Of a stretch of DNA of 64,000 nt, positions 27,070 to 36,208 are shown one piece after another. The notes beneath the pieces were generated by a model that saw nothing but the letters and a program-made list of their open reading frames with translations, had not been told where the DNA came from and searched no databases. This stretch comes from Oxalobacteraceae bacterium (GTDB lineage: Bacteria > Pseudomonadota > Gammaproteobacteria > Burkholderiales > Burkholderiaceae_D). The stretch is taken from NCBI GenBank assembly GCA_027490255.1, contig JAIXYM010000092.1, positions 1 through 64,000 on the forward strand, written 5' to 3'. The position numbers were made by a program, and so were the translations under genes. Position 1 is the stretch's first letter. The number at the start of each line of letters is the position of its first letter.

Positions 27070-28428
27070 TTAGGTAGTACGCATCGCATCAAAGCGCAGA
27101 CGTACCATGTTGATATGTTCGCGCAAAACGTAGAGCTGGTCGGCAAATGCGATTGGTAGATGCAGGTTGTCGACAGAATTCTCAACTTCCATAAGACGCT
27201 GATGTAGTTCATCAAGCTGTTCGGGTGTCTGGTTGAGTTGCATTTCCCGTTCAATTTTTATGAGCATGCCGTACCAGCGGTAAATCCTGGAGCGGATTCG
27301 CCACCGGTACAACGGTGGAATTGCTCGGGACAGAGGAATAAGTACGATCAGCGAAGGTACCAATACGATCAGAATGCGGTCTACCAGACTCGCGAGCCAG
27401 AAGGGCAGGCGCCGGTACTCCAGCGGTGATCCAGAGGTGTAATAACGACGTGCCTCTTCGCTCAGCGGGATGATGTGCTCCACTGCTTCCGGAAATTCTT
27501 TAGGTTTGCGGAATATGCTGGGTTTGCCGTGAACCTCATGCGCCGCCTCGAGTAACAGATCGGAAATCGCCGGATGTAAGTTGGATCGCGCAATCAATTC
27601 TACTGGGGTGCCAACGAGCTGAATATCCTGTTTCGGAATATCCAGTCCGAGATCAAAGCTGCCCTTGGGAGCAGTCAGACGCGATAGGTAGGGCAGGTTA
27701 CGCAAGTAGCCATCGGCCTGCAAAAAACTCATCAGATGCACACCGGGCAAGCGCATCAACTCGCGCATGGTATGCGTGCGCGTCAGTTCACTGGTCGTAA
27801 AAATCACATCGACCTTTTTCTTGCGAAAGGCATCTATTGCGTCGTCACCATCGATTTCCAGCAGGGTGACGTCAGTGGCCGTCATGCCATTTTCTTTTAG
27901 TAGCTTGAGCGACAGCGTATTGGTCCCGCTACCTTCGGGGCCGATTGCAATTTTCTTTCCTTTGAGTTCAGTGAGATGATCGATGTCACCACGGCCCCGG
28001 TAGAACACCATGAACGGCTGTACATACATCGTGCCTAGCGACATGATGCCGTGTGTTTTATCTTCGTCGACCAAACCTGCCTGAACAAAGCCGACATCGA
28101 TGGTTCCGTTTTCTTTTTGCAGCAGATTAAGATTTTCTTCGGAGCCGTCGGTCGTCACAATTTTGACTTTGATGCCATGTTTGGAAATCAGCTCAGCATA
28201 TTTTTTGGCGTTATTCTCAAAACTGCTGCCCGCTTGACCGCCTGCGATGACGAGGGTATCTGGGGGTGCCGGGCGAATCATCTTGAAGCCCAGCCAGCCG
28301 ATACCAATCGTTAGCAACAAACCGGGGATCAGCAGAATTATCATGTCGCGCCAGGACACGATCATGAGTTTGTTCAGCGAATCGCTGACCATGTTGGGGA
28401 GAGGTTTTATTATATTTTTCTTTGTCAT
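27070..28428 (-). CDS. Membrane-anchored TAXI-family solute-binding protein
   Basis: A 452-residue receptor of the TRAP-associated extracytoplasmic immunogenic (TAXI) family. There is an N-terminal membrane segment (residues about 30-50), a periplasmic binding domain (about 55-340) with V-I-A-G-G-Q-A-G-S-S-F near the start, and a second membrane segment (about 347-371) followed by a basic cytoplasmic tail of about 80 residues. Classical TAXI receptors are soluble and about 320 residues long. No TRAP permease gene is adjacent, so it may act as a sensor or partner a distant permease. Confidence 0.85.
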   Translation of the reverse strand: MTKKNIIKPLPNMVSDSLNKLMIVSWRDMIILLIPGLLLTIGIGWLGFKMIRPAPPDTLVIAGGQAGSSFENNAKKYAELISKHGIKVKIVTTDGSEENLNLLQKENGTIDVGFVQAGLVDEDKTHGIMSLGTMYVQPFMVFYRGRGDIDHLTELKGKKIAIGPEGSGTNTLSLKLLKENGMTATDVTLLEIDGDDAIDAFRKKKVDVIFTTSELTRTHTMRELMRLPGVHLMSFLQADGYLRNLPYLSRLTAPKGSFDLGLDIPKQDIQLVGTPVELIARSNLHPAISDLLLEAAHEVHGKPSIFRKPKEFPEAVEHIIPLSEEARRYYTSGSPLEYRRLPFWLASLVDRILIVLVPSLIVLIPLSRAIPPLYRWRIRSRIYRWYGMLIKIEREMQLNQTPEQLDELHQRLMEVENSVDNLHLPIAFADQLYVLREHINMVRLRFDAMRTT

Positions 28429-28515
28429 GAGTACTGTCCCGTGAATTTGCAGTGGCCGACGGTTTCAATCTCATAGCATTAGTATTTAATTAATGCTCAG
28501 GCCTTGCAGACGTGA

Positions 28516-30246
28516 CTATACCGGAGAGCTATTCTTTTTTGCTGTGGACGTTTGCAAGGCGTGTGCGACGAAAGCTTCATGGGTACTCAAAAATATGTGG
28601 TCATGCATTTTTTCACCCAGAGGCGTACTGCGTAATCGGTCGAGTACCGGCCCCTTGACCTCGGCGAATTGGAGTGTGATATTTCGTGCTGCCAAATCCT
28701 TTTGCATATCGGTCAGCATGGCGAGCGCTGTTGAATCGAGTTGATTGACAGCGGAAAGAATCATTAGAACGGTGCGTGTATCGGTATTCGATTGAATCAG
28801 GGCTTCGACTTTTTCTTCGATGATTTGCGCATTTGCAAAATACAGACTTTCATCGATTCGCAAGGCAATCAATCCACTTAAGGTGTCGACCTGATGTCGA
28901 TCGATGTTACGAAAGTGCTCAGTACCCGGTACGCGGCCGACGACGGCCATGTGTGGGTGACTGCTGCGCCAGACCAGTACCGCTAGTGAAAGCGCGACAC
29001 CGAGCAGTATCCCTTCTTCCACGCCCAGAAAAATCACGCCAGCAAAGGTGAGCAGAAGCGACACCGCATCAGCTTTGTCATACCGCCATGCCTCGCGCAG
29101 CGTGTGCCAGTCGAGTAACCCGAGTACGGCAACGATGATGGTGGCGGCGAGCACACTGACAGGCAGGTAGTAAAACCAGCCGGTGAAGGCTGAAATGACG
29201 ATGGCCATCAGCACGGCGGAGATAACACCAGCCGCGGGTGTATTCGCACCAGCAGAAAAATTAACAACGGATCGTGCAAAACCGCCCGTCACTGGGTAGC
29301 CACCGGAGAAGGCGCTGGCGATATTGGCGGCGCCTATGCCGAGCAGTTCACGATCAGGTGAAATGCGTTGGCCACGTTTGAGCGCTAGCGATTGTGCGAC
29401 GGAGACACTCTCGACAAACCCGACCAGCGAAATGAGCAGGGCAGGCAGCCACAATGCCTGTGTCTGTTGCCAGCTGATTTGTGGCAGCCCGATGCTGGGT
29501 AGACCTGAGGGAACTTGTCCGACGATGGCCACTTGCGCACTTTGATCAAGACCCGTGCTTGCAACGATCGCAGTCGACATGATGACGACAGCCATGGGTG
29601 CGAGCTTGGTGAGTAGCTCAGCCAGTTTGCTTGGCAAGCCTGCCGCTTTCAACAGCGGTGCCAGTGCCGATCGCGCAAAAAATAGAAACAGCAGTGCTGC
29701 AATACCGATGACGGCGGTATTCGTATTGATGGCAGAGATTTGATGTGCCAGACCTTGCACTGTAGCGATGATGCTGCCACTGGGTAGTGAAATACCCAGC
29801 AGGTATTTGAGCTGTCCAACCGCAATGAGAATCGCCGAACCTGAAATAAAACCGCTGATAACTGGATGGCTGAGGAAGTAGGCGAGAAAGCCCAACCGCA
29901 GTAATCCTGCGATAAACAGAATTAGGCCCGACATCAGAGCCATCAGCACGGCAAGCATGATGTAGCTCTCCGAGCCGGGTGCTGCCAAGGGTGTCAGTGC
30001 ACTGGCGGTCATCAGCGATGCGACGGCGACGGGGCCGACGGCGAGTGTCATGCTGCTGCCGAAGAACGCGTACGCAAGCAGCGGAAGAATGCTGGCGTAG
30101 AGACCAATCTGAGGTGGCAGTCCGGCAAGCATCGCATACGCAAGGCTCTGCGGTATCAGCATCACGGTGACGATCAGGCCAGCGGTGAGATCGCCACTGA
30201 GCCATGGACGCTGATACTGACGTAGCCAGTTCGGTAGTTGAAGCAT
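28516..30246 (-). CDS. SulP-family anion transporter with STAS domain
   Basis: A 576-residue SulP permease: hydrophobic core with P-Q-S-L-A-Y-A-M-L-A-G-L-P-P-Q-I-G-L-Y near residue 32, then a C-terminal STAS domain (about 440-555) containing the D-S-T-A motif that is phosphorylatable in anti-sigma antagonists. It lies 5 bases after the SQR-fusion gene, in an operon that oxidises sulfide, so it may export the resulting sulfite or sulfate or import sulfur anions. Confidence 0.93.
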   Translation of the reverse strand: MLQLPNWLRQYQRPWLSGDLTAGLIVTVMLIPQSLAYAMLAGLPPQIGLYASILPLLAYAFFGSSMTLAVGPVAVASLMTASALTPLAAPGSESYIMLAVLMALMSGLILFIAGLLRLGFLAYFLSHPVISGFISGSAILIAVGQLKYLLGISLPSGSIIATVQGLAHQISAINTNTAVIGIAALLFLFFARSALAPLLKAAGLPSKLAELLTKLAPMAVVIMSTAIVASTGLDQSAQVAIVGQVPSGLPSIGLPQISWQQTQALWLPALLISLVGFVESVSVAQSLALKRGQRISPDRELLGIGAANIASAFSGGYPVTGGFARSVVNFSAGANTPAAGVISAVLMAIVISAFTGWFYYLPVSVLAATIIVAVLGLLDWHTLREAWRYDKADAVSLLLTFAGVIFLGVEEGILLGVALSLAVLVWRSSHPHMAVVGRVPGTEHFRNIDRHQVDTLSGLIALRIDESLYFANAQIIEEKVEALIQSNTDTRTVLMILSAVNQLDSTALAMLTDMQKDLAARNITLQFAEVKGPVLDRLRSTPLGEKMHDHIFLSTHEAFVAHALQTSTAKKNSSPV

Positions 30247-30251
30247 CTTCT

Positions 30252-31853
30252 TTAATCCGTTTCAGATCGCGCCAGCCACTCATGCCCTTTGAGCATGAGA
30301 TTCCAGTAGACCCAGGGAAGGATGTTTTTTTTCAGGATCCAGGCGGATCGACGTGGCACTGTCGGGTTCAGCGGAAAGGTGGGTAGCAGCTTGCCACCGA
30401 AACCGAACTCGGCCAGTACGATACGGCCTTTCTCTACAGTCAAAGGACAGGATCCGTAGCCATCGTACTTCGTCGGCAACGCGCGACCACTGCGCGCAGC
30501 GAGAAGGTTTTCGGCGACCACGACAATTTGTTTGCGCGCAGCGGCGGCGGTTTTTGCATTGGGTGAGGAGCAGGCATCACCGAGGCTGAAGATATCGGTA
30601 TAGCGCACATGCTGCAGCGTGACCTGATTCACTTCGACCCAGCCATCAGCATTGGCTAGCCGACTTTCACGCACAACATCGGGCGCAGTTTGTGGTGGTA
30701 CCACGTGCAGCATATCGAAGGATTTCTCGACACGGGTCACATTGCCACTCGCATCTTTTTCATCGAACCATGCTTTTTTCGCCGGGCCATCCACTGCGAC
30801 CAGTGTCGAGGTGAAATGCAGATGTGCGTTATAGCGTTTGACATAGACCATCAGCGGCGGCACAAAATCGGCAACGCCGAACAGCACCGCGCCCGCGTTA
30901 TGGAAATTGACGCTGATGTTTTTCAGGACGCCTCGCTGCTCCCAATCGGAACAAGAGAGGTACATCGCTTTTTGTGGTGCGCCAGCGCATTTGATCGGCA
31001 TGGCCGGTTGCGTGAAGAGTGCGGTACCGGATTTCATTTGCCTGACCAGCTCCCAGGTATAGGGCGCGAGATCGAAACGATAATTTGAAGTGACCCCATT
31101 TTTACCCAGCGTATCTTCCAGACCGGGGATGGCTTGCCAGTTGAGCTTCAGACCGGGCGCGACCACCAGATTCTGATAGCTGATCGGATTACCCTTATCG
31201 ATCGTGACTTTTTTGTTCTCAGGATCGAAACCGGTCACCGCAGCGCGTATCCAGGTCACGCCGGCAGGCATCACCGATGCCATGTCACGCACACTATCTT
31301 GGAGATTGAATTCGCCCGCACCGACCAGTGTCCACGACGGCTGGTAGTAGTGCTTGTCCTTGGGTTCGATGATCGCGATCTGCAGATTGGGTTGACGTTT
31401 TTTGAGACTGGCAGCCAGTCCGATGCCGGCACTGCCGCCACCAACGATCACGATGTCCTGAGTGTCGCCCCAGTTGCAGGCGCTGGCGGCACCGGTCGTG
31501 CTGGGCTTGGTGCGTTGGCCGCTGGCCATCTGATAGAGATTCTGTGATCGCGCGCCGCTGCGGCAAAAGGCGAGGATGGGACCGGGCCTCAAAGCCAGCA
31601 TCTCGGCAAACTGGCGCGCCTGCAATTCGGTGATCTGACCACTAATGACCGGCAGATGGATGTAGACCAAGCCGGCAGTTTCGGCCGCGCGCGCTATGGC
31701 GTCGCTGCTAGGCTGCGAAGGGCCGGCCTCGCCGTCGGGGCGGTTGTTAATCACGGTCCGGAAACCAAGTGCCGCGATCCCAGCCATGTCTTCCGGGCTG
31801 AGTTGTGGGGCGGTACTGAATTTGTCGGTGTGACGCGTGATGTTGGCGGCCAT
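30252..31853 (-). CDS. DUF442 phosphatase-like domain fused to a sulfide:quinone oxidoreductase
   Basis: A two-domain protein of 533 residues. Residues about 1-115 are a DUF442/TIGR01244 domain with a tyrosine-phosphatase-like C-R-S-G-A-R-S loop. Residues about 130-533 are an FAD-dependent sulfide:quinone oxidoreductase with I-V-I-V-G-G-G-S-A-G-I-G-L near 132, I-K-C-A-G-A-P-Q-K near 290 and S-L-G-D-A-C-S-S-P-N-A-K-T near 450. The ATG at 31853 has AGGA upstream. SQR oxidises sulfide to polysulfide or persulfide, which the divergent persulfide dioxygenase can take further. Together with SulP it forms a sulfide-detoxification unit. Confidence 0.9.
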   Translation of the reverse strand: MAANITRHTDKFSTAPQLSPEDMAGIAALGFRTVINNRPDGEAGPSQPSSDAIARAAETAGLVYIHLPVISGQITELQARQFAEMLALRPGPILAFCRSGARSQNLYQMASGQRTKPSTTGAASACNWGDTQDIVIVGGGSAGIGLAASLKKRQPNLQIAIIEPKDKHYYQPSWTLVGAGEFNLQDSVRDMASVMPAGVTWIRAAVTGFDPENKKVTIDKGNPISYQNLVVAPGLKLNWQAIPGLEDTLGKNGVTSNYRFDLAPYTWELVRQMKSGTALFTQPAMPIKCAGAPQKAMYLSCSDWEQRGVLKNISVNFHNAGAVLFGVADFVPPLMVYVKRYNAHLHFTSTLVAVDGPAKKAWFDEKDASGNVTRVEKSFDMLHVVPPQTAPDVVRESRLANADGWVEVNQVTLQHVRYTDIFSLGDACSSPNAKTAAAARKQIVVVAENLLAARSGRALPTKYDGYGSCPLTVEKGRIVLAEFGFGGKLLPTFPLNPTVPRRSAWILKKNILPWVYWNLMLKGHEWLARSETD

Positions 31854-31929
31854 GGCTAATCCTAGAAAGCTTGTGGGTTCACGTCGAATGCAACGGCTGG
31901 GACATATTGCAGTCAATTAAAGAAAATAC

Positions 31930-31964
31930 ATTATATTGACAGATAAATTGTTAGTCAATATAAT
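31930..31964. promoter_or_regulatory. Palindromic divergent sigma-70 promoter pair and operator of the sulfide locus
   Basis: Arms ATTATATTGAC (31930-31940) and GTCAATATAAT (31954-31964) with a 13-base spacer form an 11-bp perfect inverted repeat. On the plus strand it contains TTGACA (31936-31941)-N17-TATAAT (31959-31964). On the minus strand it contains TTGACT (31958-31953)-N17-TATAAT (31935-31930). The two promoters overlap and serve the persulfide dioxygenase and the SQR-fusion gene. AT-rich palindromes of this kind are bound by ArsR-type sulfide sensors (BigR, SqrR) at related operons; no such regulator gene is in the window. Confidence 0.85.
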
Positions 31965-31998
31965 ATTCCCAGTGTAACTAAAACGGAGTCTAGGCAAC

Positions 31999-32871
31999 AT
32001 GAGCAACGCAATCAAACCTCAGATACATGGCATTTTTGATCCTGCGACCTGGACCGTGACGTATGTTGTCTACGAAAAAGAGGGTTCTCCCTGCGCCATT
32101 ATCGACTCCGTTCTTGATTACGATCCCAAATCTGGCCGCACCCGCACGGATTCGGCTGACAGGGTGATCGACTTTGTACGCGAAAAAAATCTAACTGTCG
32201 CATGGATACTTGAGACGCATGCTCATGCAGATCATTTGACCGCTGCGCCTTATATCAAGAAGAAGCTGGGTGGTAAAACAGCGATCGGTGACCATATCAA
32301 TGCGGTACAGAAAGTATTTAAAGGTATTTTTCATCTTGAGCCTGAGTTTTCGACCGATGGTTCGCAGTTTGATCACTTGTTAAAAGACGGCGAGCATTTC
32401 AGTATTGGTGCCTTGTCCGCTAATACGATGTATGTGCCCGGTCATACGCCAGCCTGTGTCGCGTATCAGATCGCTGATGCGGTTTTTGTGGGTGACACAA
32501 TGTTCATGCCGGATGTCGGTACTGCGCGATGCGATTTTCCAGGGGGTGATGCGAAGACCCTGTATGCATCAGCCAAGAAGATCCTGAGCTTGCCGGATGA
32601 AACGCGGTTGTTCATGTGCCACGATTACCCGCCGACGGATCGCCCCGTGGCATTTGAAACTACGGTAGGCGAGCAACGCAGAAAAAACATTCATGTGCAT
32701 GACGGCATCAGCGAAGCAGCGTTTATCGACATGCGTACCAAGCGAGACGCGACGCTGGAAATGCCGGTGCTAATTCTTCCCGCAGTGCAGATCAATATCC
32801 GCGCGGGTGATCTTCCGCCGGCAGAATCGAATGGTGTTGCCTATGTGAAGATACCGCTGAATGCGCTCTGA
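31999..32871 (+). CDS. MBL-fold persulfide dioxygenase (ETHE1/Blh-like)
   Basis: A 290-residue metallo-beta-lactamase-fold enzyme with the metal motif H-A-H-A-D-H-L (near residue 74), P-G-H-T-P-A-C near 149, G-D-T-M-F-M-P-D-V-G near 172 and M-C-H-D-Y near 212. ETHE1-like enzymes use Fe(II) and oxygen to convert glutathione persulfide to sulfite. It is divergent from the SQR-fusion gene across a shared palindromic promoter, and a strong terminator follows. Confidence 0.92.
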   Translation: MSNAIKPQIHGIFDPATWTVTYVVYEKEGSPCAIIDSVLDYDPKSGRTRTDSADRVIDFVREKNLTVAWILETHAHADHLTAAPYIKKKLGGKTAIGDHINAVQKVFKGIFHLEPEFSTDGSQFDHLLKDGEHFSIGALSANTMYVPGHTPACVAYQIADAVFVGDTMFMPDVGTARCDFPGGDAKTLYASAKKILSLPDETRLFMCHDYPPTDRPVAFETTVGEQRRKNIHVHDGISEAAFIDMRTKRDATLEMPVLILPAVQINIRAGDLPPAESNGVAYVKIPLNAL

Positions 32872-32877
32872 GTCAGC

Positions 32878-32946
32878 GTAAAGAAAGAACGAACGAAAGA
32901 ACGAACGAAAGAAAGAACGACAGAAAGAACGACAGAAAGAACGACA
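32878..32946. repeat. AAAG/AACG tetranucleotide microsatellite
   Basis: About 17 tetranucleotide units, mixing GAAA, GAAC and GACA, lie between the persulfide dioxygenase stop and its terminator. Such an array can change length by slippage; here it is noncoding. Confidence 0.85.
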
Positions 32947-32951
32947 AAAAA

Positions 32952-32983
32952 AATCCTGCGGCAGGATCACCTGCCGCAGGATT
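32952..32983. terminator. Rho-independent terminator, bidirectional
   Basis: A 14-bp perfect stem AATCCTGCGGCAGG (32952-32965) / CCTGCCGCAGGATT (32970-32983) with loop ATCA, preceded by an A-run and followed by TTTTTATT. It serves the persulfide dioxygenase and probably the convergent gene at 33013. Confidence 0.95.
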
Positions 32984-33012
32984 TTTTATTGTGCTCGTTG
33001 AGAACGGCGTTA

Positions 33013-33606
33013 TTACAGTCCACCGTTCTGCTGAGCGACCATCATGTAGAGCATAGGAATCGACAGCATGGTGTTGAAGCGTGACGTCAGCATCGCCAGA
33101 CGCGCCGCAGCTGCTTTCTGTTCTGGCTCTACGGTGACGATACCGAGTGCTTTTTTCTGATTGGGCCAGATGATGAACCAGACATTGAAGGCCATTACCA
33201 GCGCCAGCCACATCCCGATGCCGATGGCATGCACGGGTTGTTGCAGGCTCAGCGCCGCGGCCAGATAGCCATTCATCCATGCGACCAATACGCCCGTGAC
33301 GACGGTGGCCAGTGCTGCCCAACGGAACCAGAAAAGTGCGGTAGGTGCAATCACTTTGCCGATTGCCGGTTTTTGTTCATCCGGAATTTTGGGCATTGAA
33401 GGAATCTGCACAAAGTTGAAATACCAGAGCAAACCGATCCACATGATGCCCGACACCACATGCAGCCAGCGCATGACGAAAGCGCCCCAAGCGTGACCCA
33501 TTTGCGGACCTGCACCTGCGATGCTGCTGGCGATCATCACCAGTAGTATCAGGAGCACGATGCCAGCAATGACGGTGCGTCCAAGGGATTGCAAAATTGC
33601 AGCCAT
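33013..33606 (-). CDS. Urate-oxidase-N-terminal (PuuD-like) membrane protein without cytochrome domain
   Basis: A 197-residue protein with about four membrane helices (near residues 12-32, 45-62, 95-112, 127-147). H-A-W-G-A-F-V-M-R-W-L-H-V-V-S-G and the later H-A-I-G-I-G-M-W match the urate oxidase N-terminal family, which forms the membrane half of PuuD urate hydroxylase. PuuD itself carries a C-terminal cytochrome c domain, absent here, so activity on urate is uncertain. No purine-catabolism genes are near. Confidence 0.75.
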   Translation of the reverse strand: MAAILQSLGRTVIAGIVLLILLVMIASSIAGAGPQMGHAWGAFVMRWLHVVSGIMWIGLLWYFNFVQIPSMPKIPDEQKPAIGKVIAPTALFWFRWAALATVVTGVLVAWMNGYLAAALSLQQPVHAIGIGMWLALVMAFNVWFIIWPNQKKALGIVTVEPEQKAAAARLAMLTSRFNTMLSIPMLYMMVAQQNGGL

Positions 33607-33880
33607 AAATCCTCCAAAAATATTCAGTTCGACGCTTTTTAATTTAGGGCGTGCGCGCGTCGCATTGCACTTTTGTAAAACCGGGCGAAGTATAGCCTAA
33701 TGAAGCGCTGTTGAAATAACATCATCAACCCCGGTTGCGGGAGAAATTGTCTCAAGTGATTGATTTTTAAGGCCAATGCCTCTCATGGCACCCCTGGCTC
33801 GACACGAAACGGAGGAGTGGTTCAGCCTCTACCTAGTTAGCAATAATCGATGGGCCAAGGAAAGGACGGGGTGACGTCGC

Positions 33881-35251
33881 TCAATTCTTGTCGGGCTCGA
33901 CCCGGCTGATGTCAATGTGAGCGCTTCCTTCGGCGACGGTCAGCGCCAGACGTTGCGGTGCACGTATCTGCTCGGTGCGCCGAATGATTTCGCCTTGTTC
34001 GTCGCGCAGTATCGCGTAGCCCCGCTCCAGCGTGCGCTGTGGCGCCAGCAGCTCGAGTTTGCCTTGCAAGGCGTCGAGCTTGTAGCGATGAGCGCCGAGG
34101 CGGTTGGTATAGGCCGCTGACAATTGCGTCGCTCGTGTTGAAAGCCTTGTCCGTGCCATGCGCGTATCGGGCAGGGCGTGCACCAGCCGCTGCTGCACTT
34201 TGTCCAAACGGTAGCGAGCAGCCACCAGCGGTGTGGTGGTTGCATGTTGCAGACGGTTTTGCAGTGTTGACAGCCGTAGTTGTTGATGACGTATGGCTGC
34301 GCTCGGACTTTGCAGGCGGCGAGCGAGCCAATCCAAGGTCTGGGTACGGTCGTCAAGTTGTCGGCGAAATGCATCGATCAGGTCATCGGCATGCTGACCG
34401 ACGGCTGCGAACCAGTCTTCCCGTGGTGTGGCCGCCAGTTCCGCAGCGGCGGTCGGGGTGGGTGCGCGCACATCGGCCACGAAGTCGGCAATCGTGACGT
34501 CAGTCTCGTGACCAACACCCGAAATCACGGGCATTGCACAGTCGGCGATCGCGCGAGCCACGCGCTCGTCATTGAATGACCATAAATCCTCAAGGCTGCC
34601 GCCGCCCCGACAGACGAGCAGCACATCGCATTCAGCGCGTTGGGATGCTGTGCGAATGGCGGCTGCGATTTTTTCGGCAGAGCCATCGCCTTGTACTGCA
34701 GTTGGGTAGAGCACCACCTGAATATGCGGTGCCCGCCGCCGCAAGGCGGTCAGGACATCACTTAGCGCAGCTGCTTGCGGGCTGGTGACGATACCGATGG
34801 TGCGCGGGAAGACCGGCAGTTCACGTTTGCGTTCCTGATCGAATAATCCCTCGGAGGCCAGTTTGGACTTGAGCTTGAGAAAAGCTTCGTACAGATTGCC
34901 CACGCCCGCACGGCGCATGTTTTCGACGTTGAGCTGAAAATCCCCGCGCGCTGCGTACAGGCCAATGGTGGCGCGTACTTCGACCTTGTCGCCTTCGCGC
35001 GGACTGAAATCCACATACTGCGCTCGTCCGCGAAACATCACCGCACGTACCTGAGCGCTAGCGTCCTTGAGCGTGAAGTACCAGTGGCCGGAGGCGGCGC
35101 GGGTCACGTTGGAGAGTTCGCCCGCGATCCAGGTCAGCGGGAAGCTGCGCTCCAGCAGGCGGCCCACCGATTGATTCAGCTGCGAGACGGTCAGTATGGA
35201 CGGCGTTGTGTCGTTGCCAACTGTGCCATCTGAAAAGAAGGTGTCACTCAT
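33881..35251 (-). CDS. xseA: Exodeoxyribonuclease VII large subunit
   Basis: XseA, with XseB, degrades single-stranded DNA in both directions. The 456-residue protein has an N-terminal OB fold (W-I-A-G-E-L-S-N near residue 41), the catalytic core with [15 protein letters not shown] near 205 and [10 protein letters not shown] near 241, and a coiled-coil C-terminus. It is divergent from exbB. Confidence 0.97.
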   Translation of the reverse strand: MSDTFFSDGTVGNDTTPSILTVSQLNQSVGRLLERSFPLTWIAGELSNVTRAASGHWYFTLKDASAQVRAVMFRGRAQYVDFSPREGDKVEVRATIGLYAARGDFQLNVENMRRAGVGNLYEAFLKLKSKLASEGLFDQERKRELPVFPRTIGIVTSPQAAALSDVLTALRRRAPHIQVVLYPTAVQGDGSAEKIAAAIRTASQRAECDVLLVCRGGGSLEDLWSFNDERVARAIADCAMPVISGVGHETDVTIADFVADVRAPTPTAAAELAATPREDWFAAVGQHADDLIDAFRRQLDDRTQTLDWLARRLQSPSAAIRHQQLRLSTLQNRLQHATTTPLVAARYRLDKVQQRLVHALPDTRMARTRLSTRATQLSAAYTNRLGAHRYKLDALQGKLELLAPQRTLERGYAILRDEQGEIIRRTEQIRAPQRLALTVAEGSAHIDISRVEPDKN

Positions 35252-35598
35252 CAGCCGACATGCCGTTCAGTGGTTGGGACGGAAGGGTGGGCTAGCCAAA
35301 CGCCATCGGGTGCAGTTGATTTTTTATAAGTCATTGATTTCTTTTGATAATTTTTTGAGCAATTTGTAGGCAACGTTAAAAATGCTTTTAAATCAGGAGC
35401 CTAGCGACTTTGGCCACACGTTTCCCACAAGCTTGTCCACAACTTCTGTGTAAAACCCGACATTCATTGCAACAGGCAGGTGGTTTTGCAAGCTGGCCTC
35501 TGTCCTTGATGCTGCTGTGGTTTGCATGACCTTGCTCGGGCCCGGTGAAGCGGATACAGTCTGCGGCAATTTGGGTATTCATCAGGGGAGACTGTATT
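35252..35598. other. Intergenic region between xseA and exbB
   Basis: No gene is supported. The open frame that runs into exbB from 35545 has no ribosome binding site at its ATG. AT-rich stretches at about 35321-35395 could hold divergent promoters. One sequence at about 35429 resembles a DnaA box but stands alone. Confidence 0.5.
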
Positions 35599-36204
35599 TT
35601 GTTTGCGCTGATTCAGGCCGCGGGCTGGCCGATCTGGTTTCTGCTGGTTGCGTCGGTCGTTGCCGTCACGGTCATCATTGAGCGTTTATTGTACTTGCGA
35701 CGCTCGCGGGTACTGCCTTCCACTCTGTTGCCAGAAGTGCTGGACGTCGTGCGCTCGGGCAGGGTGAACGCAGAAATTATTGCGCAACTAGAGCAAAACT
35801 CGCCGCTTGGGCGGGTGTTGGCTGCTGGCTTGCGGCATCGGCAGTCGCCGCGCGAGGTGATGAAAGAGGCAATTGCTGATGCCGGACGTGCGAGCGCGCA
35901 TCATCTCGAGCGTTATCTGACCACGCTGGGTACAGTGGCAACGCTGGCGCCGCTGATGGGATTATTTGGCACGGTGGTTGGCATGATTGAATTGTTTGGC
36001 GCGCAGCAGGGCACCATCACCGATCCCCTACAGGTGGCGCATGGTATTTCTGTGGCGCTCTACAATACCGGTTTTGGTCTGGCGGTCGCGATGCCGGCCT
36101 TGCTGTTTCATCGACATTTTCATGCGCAGGTCGATGCATTGGTGATCGATATGGAGAAACAGGCGTTGCGCTTTCTGGATCAAATGAGTAACGGTCAGGA
36201 TTGA
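35599..36204 (+). CDS. exbB: MotA/TolQ/ExbB proton channel family protein
   Basis: The 201-residue channel subunit uses proton-motive force to energise outer-membrane transport. It has an N-terminal helix, a cytoplasmic segment and two helices including L-A-P-L-M-G-L-F-G-T-V-V-G-M-I near residue 113. The start is a TTG at 35599, giving the family N-terminus (L-F-A-L-I-Q-A-A-G-W-P) with AGGGGAG 8 bases upstream; an ATG at 35545 adds an unlikely extension. exbD follows after 4 bases. Confidence 0.9.
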   Translation: MFALIQAAGWPIWFLLVASVVAVTVIIERLLYLRRSRVLPSTLLPEVLDVVRSGRVNAEIIAQLEQNSPLGRVLAAGLRHRQSPREVMKEAIADAGRASAHHLERYLTTLGTVATLAPLMGLFGTVVGMIELFGAQQGTITDPLQVAHGISVALYNTGFGLAVAMPALLFHRHFHAQVDALVIDMEKQALRFLDQMSNGQD

Positions 36205-36208
36205 TGCA

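Noticed and set aside
32878-32946. Tetranucleotide array as a CRISPR array
   Set aside because: The units are 4 bases with no spacers, so it is a microsatellite.
35425-35440. TTGTCCACA as a DnaA box and origin signal
   Set aside because: It is a single imperfect box with no cluster, AT-rich unwinding region or dnaA/gidA genes nearby.
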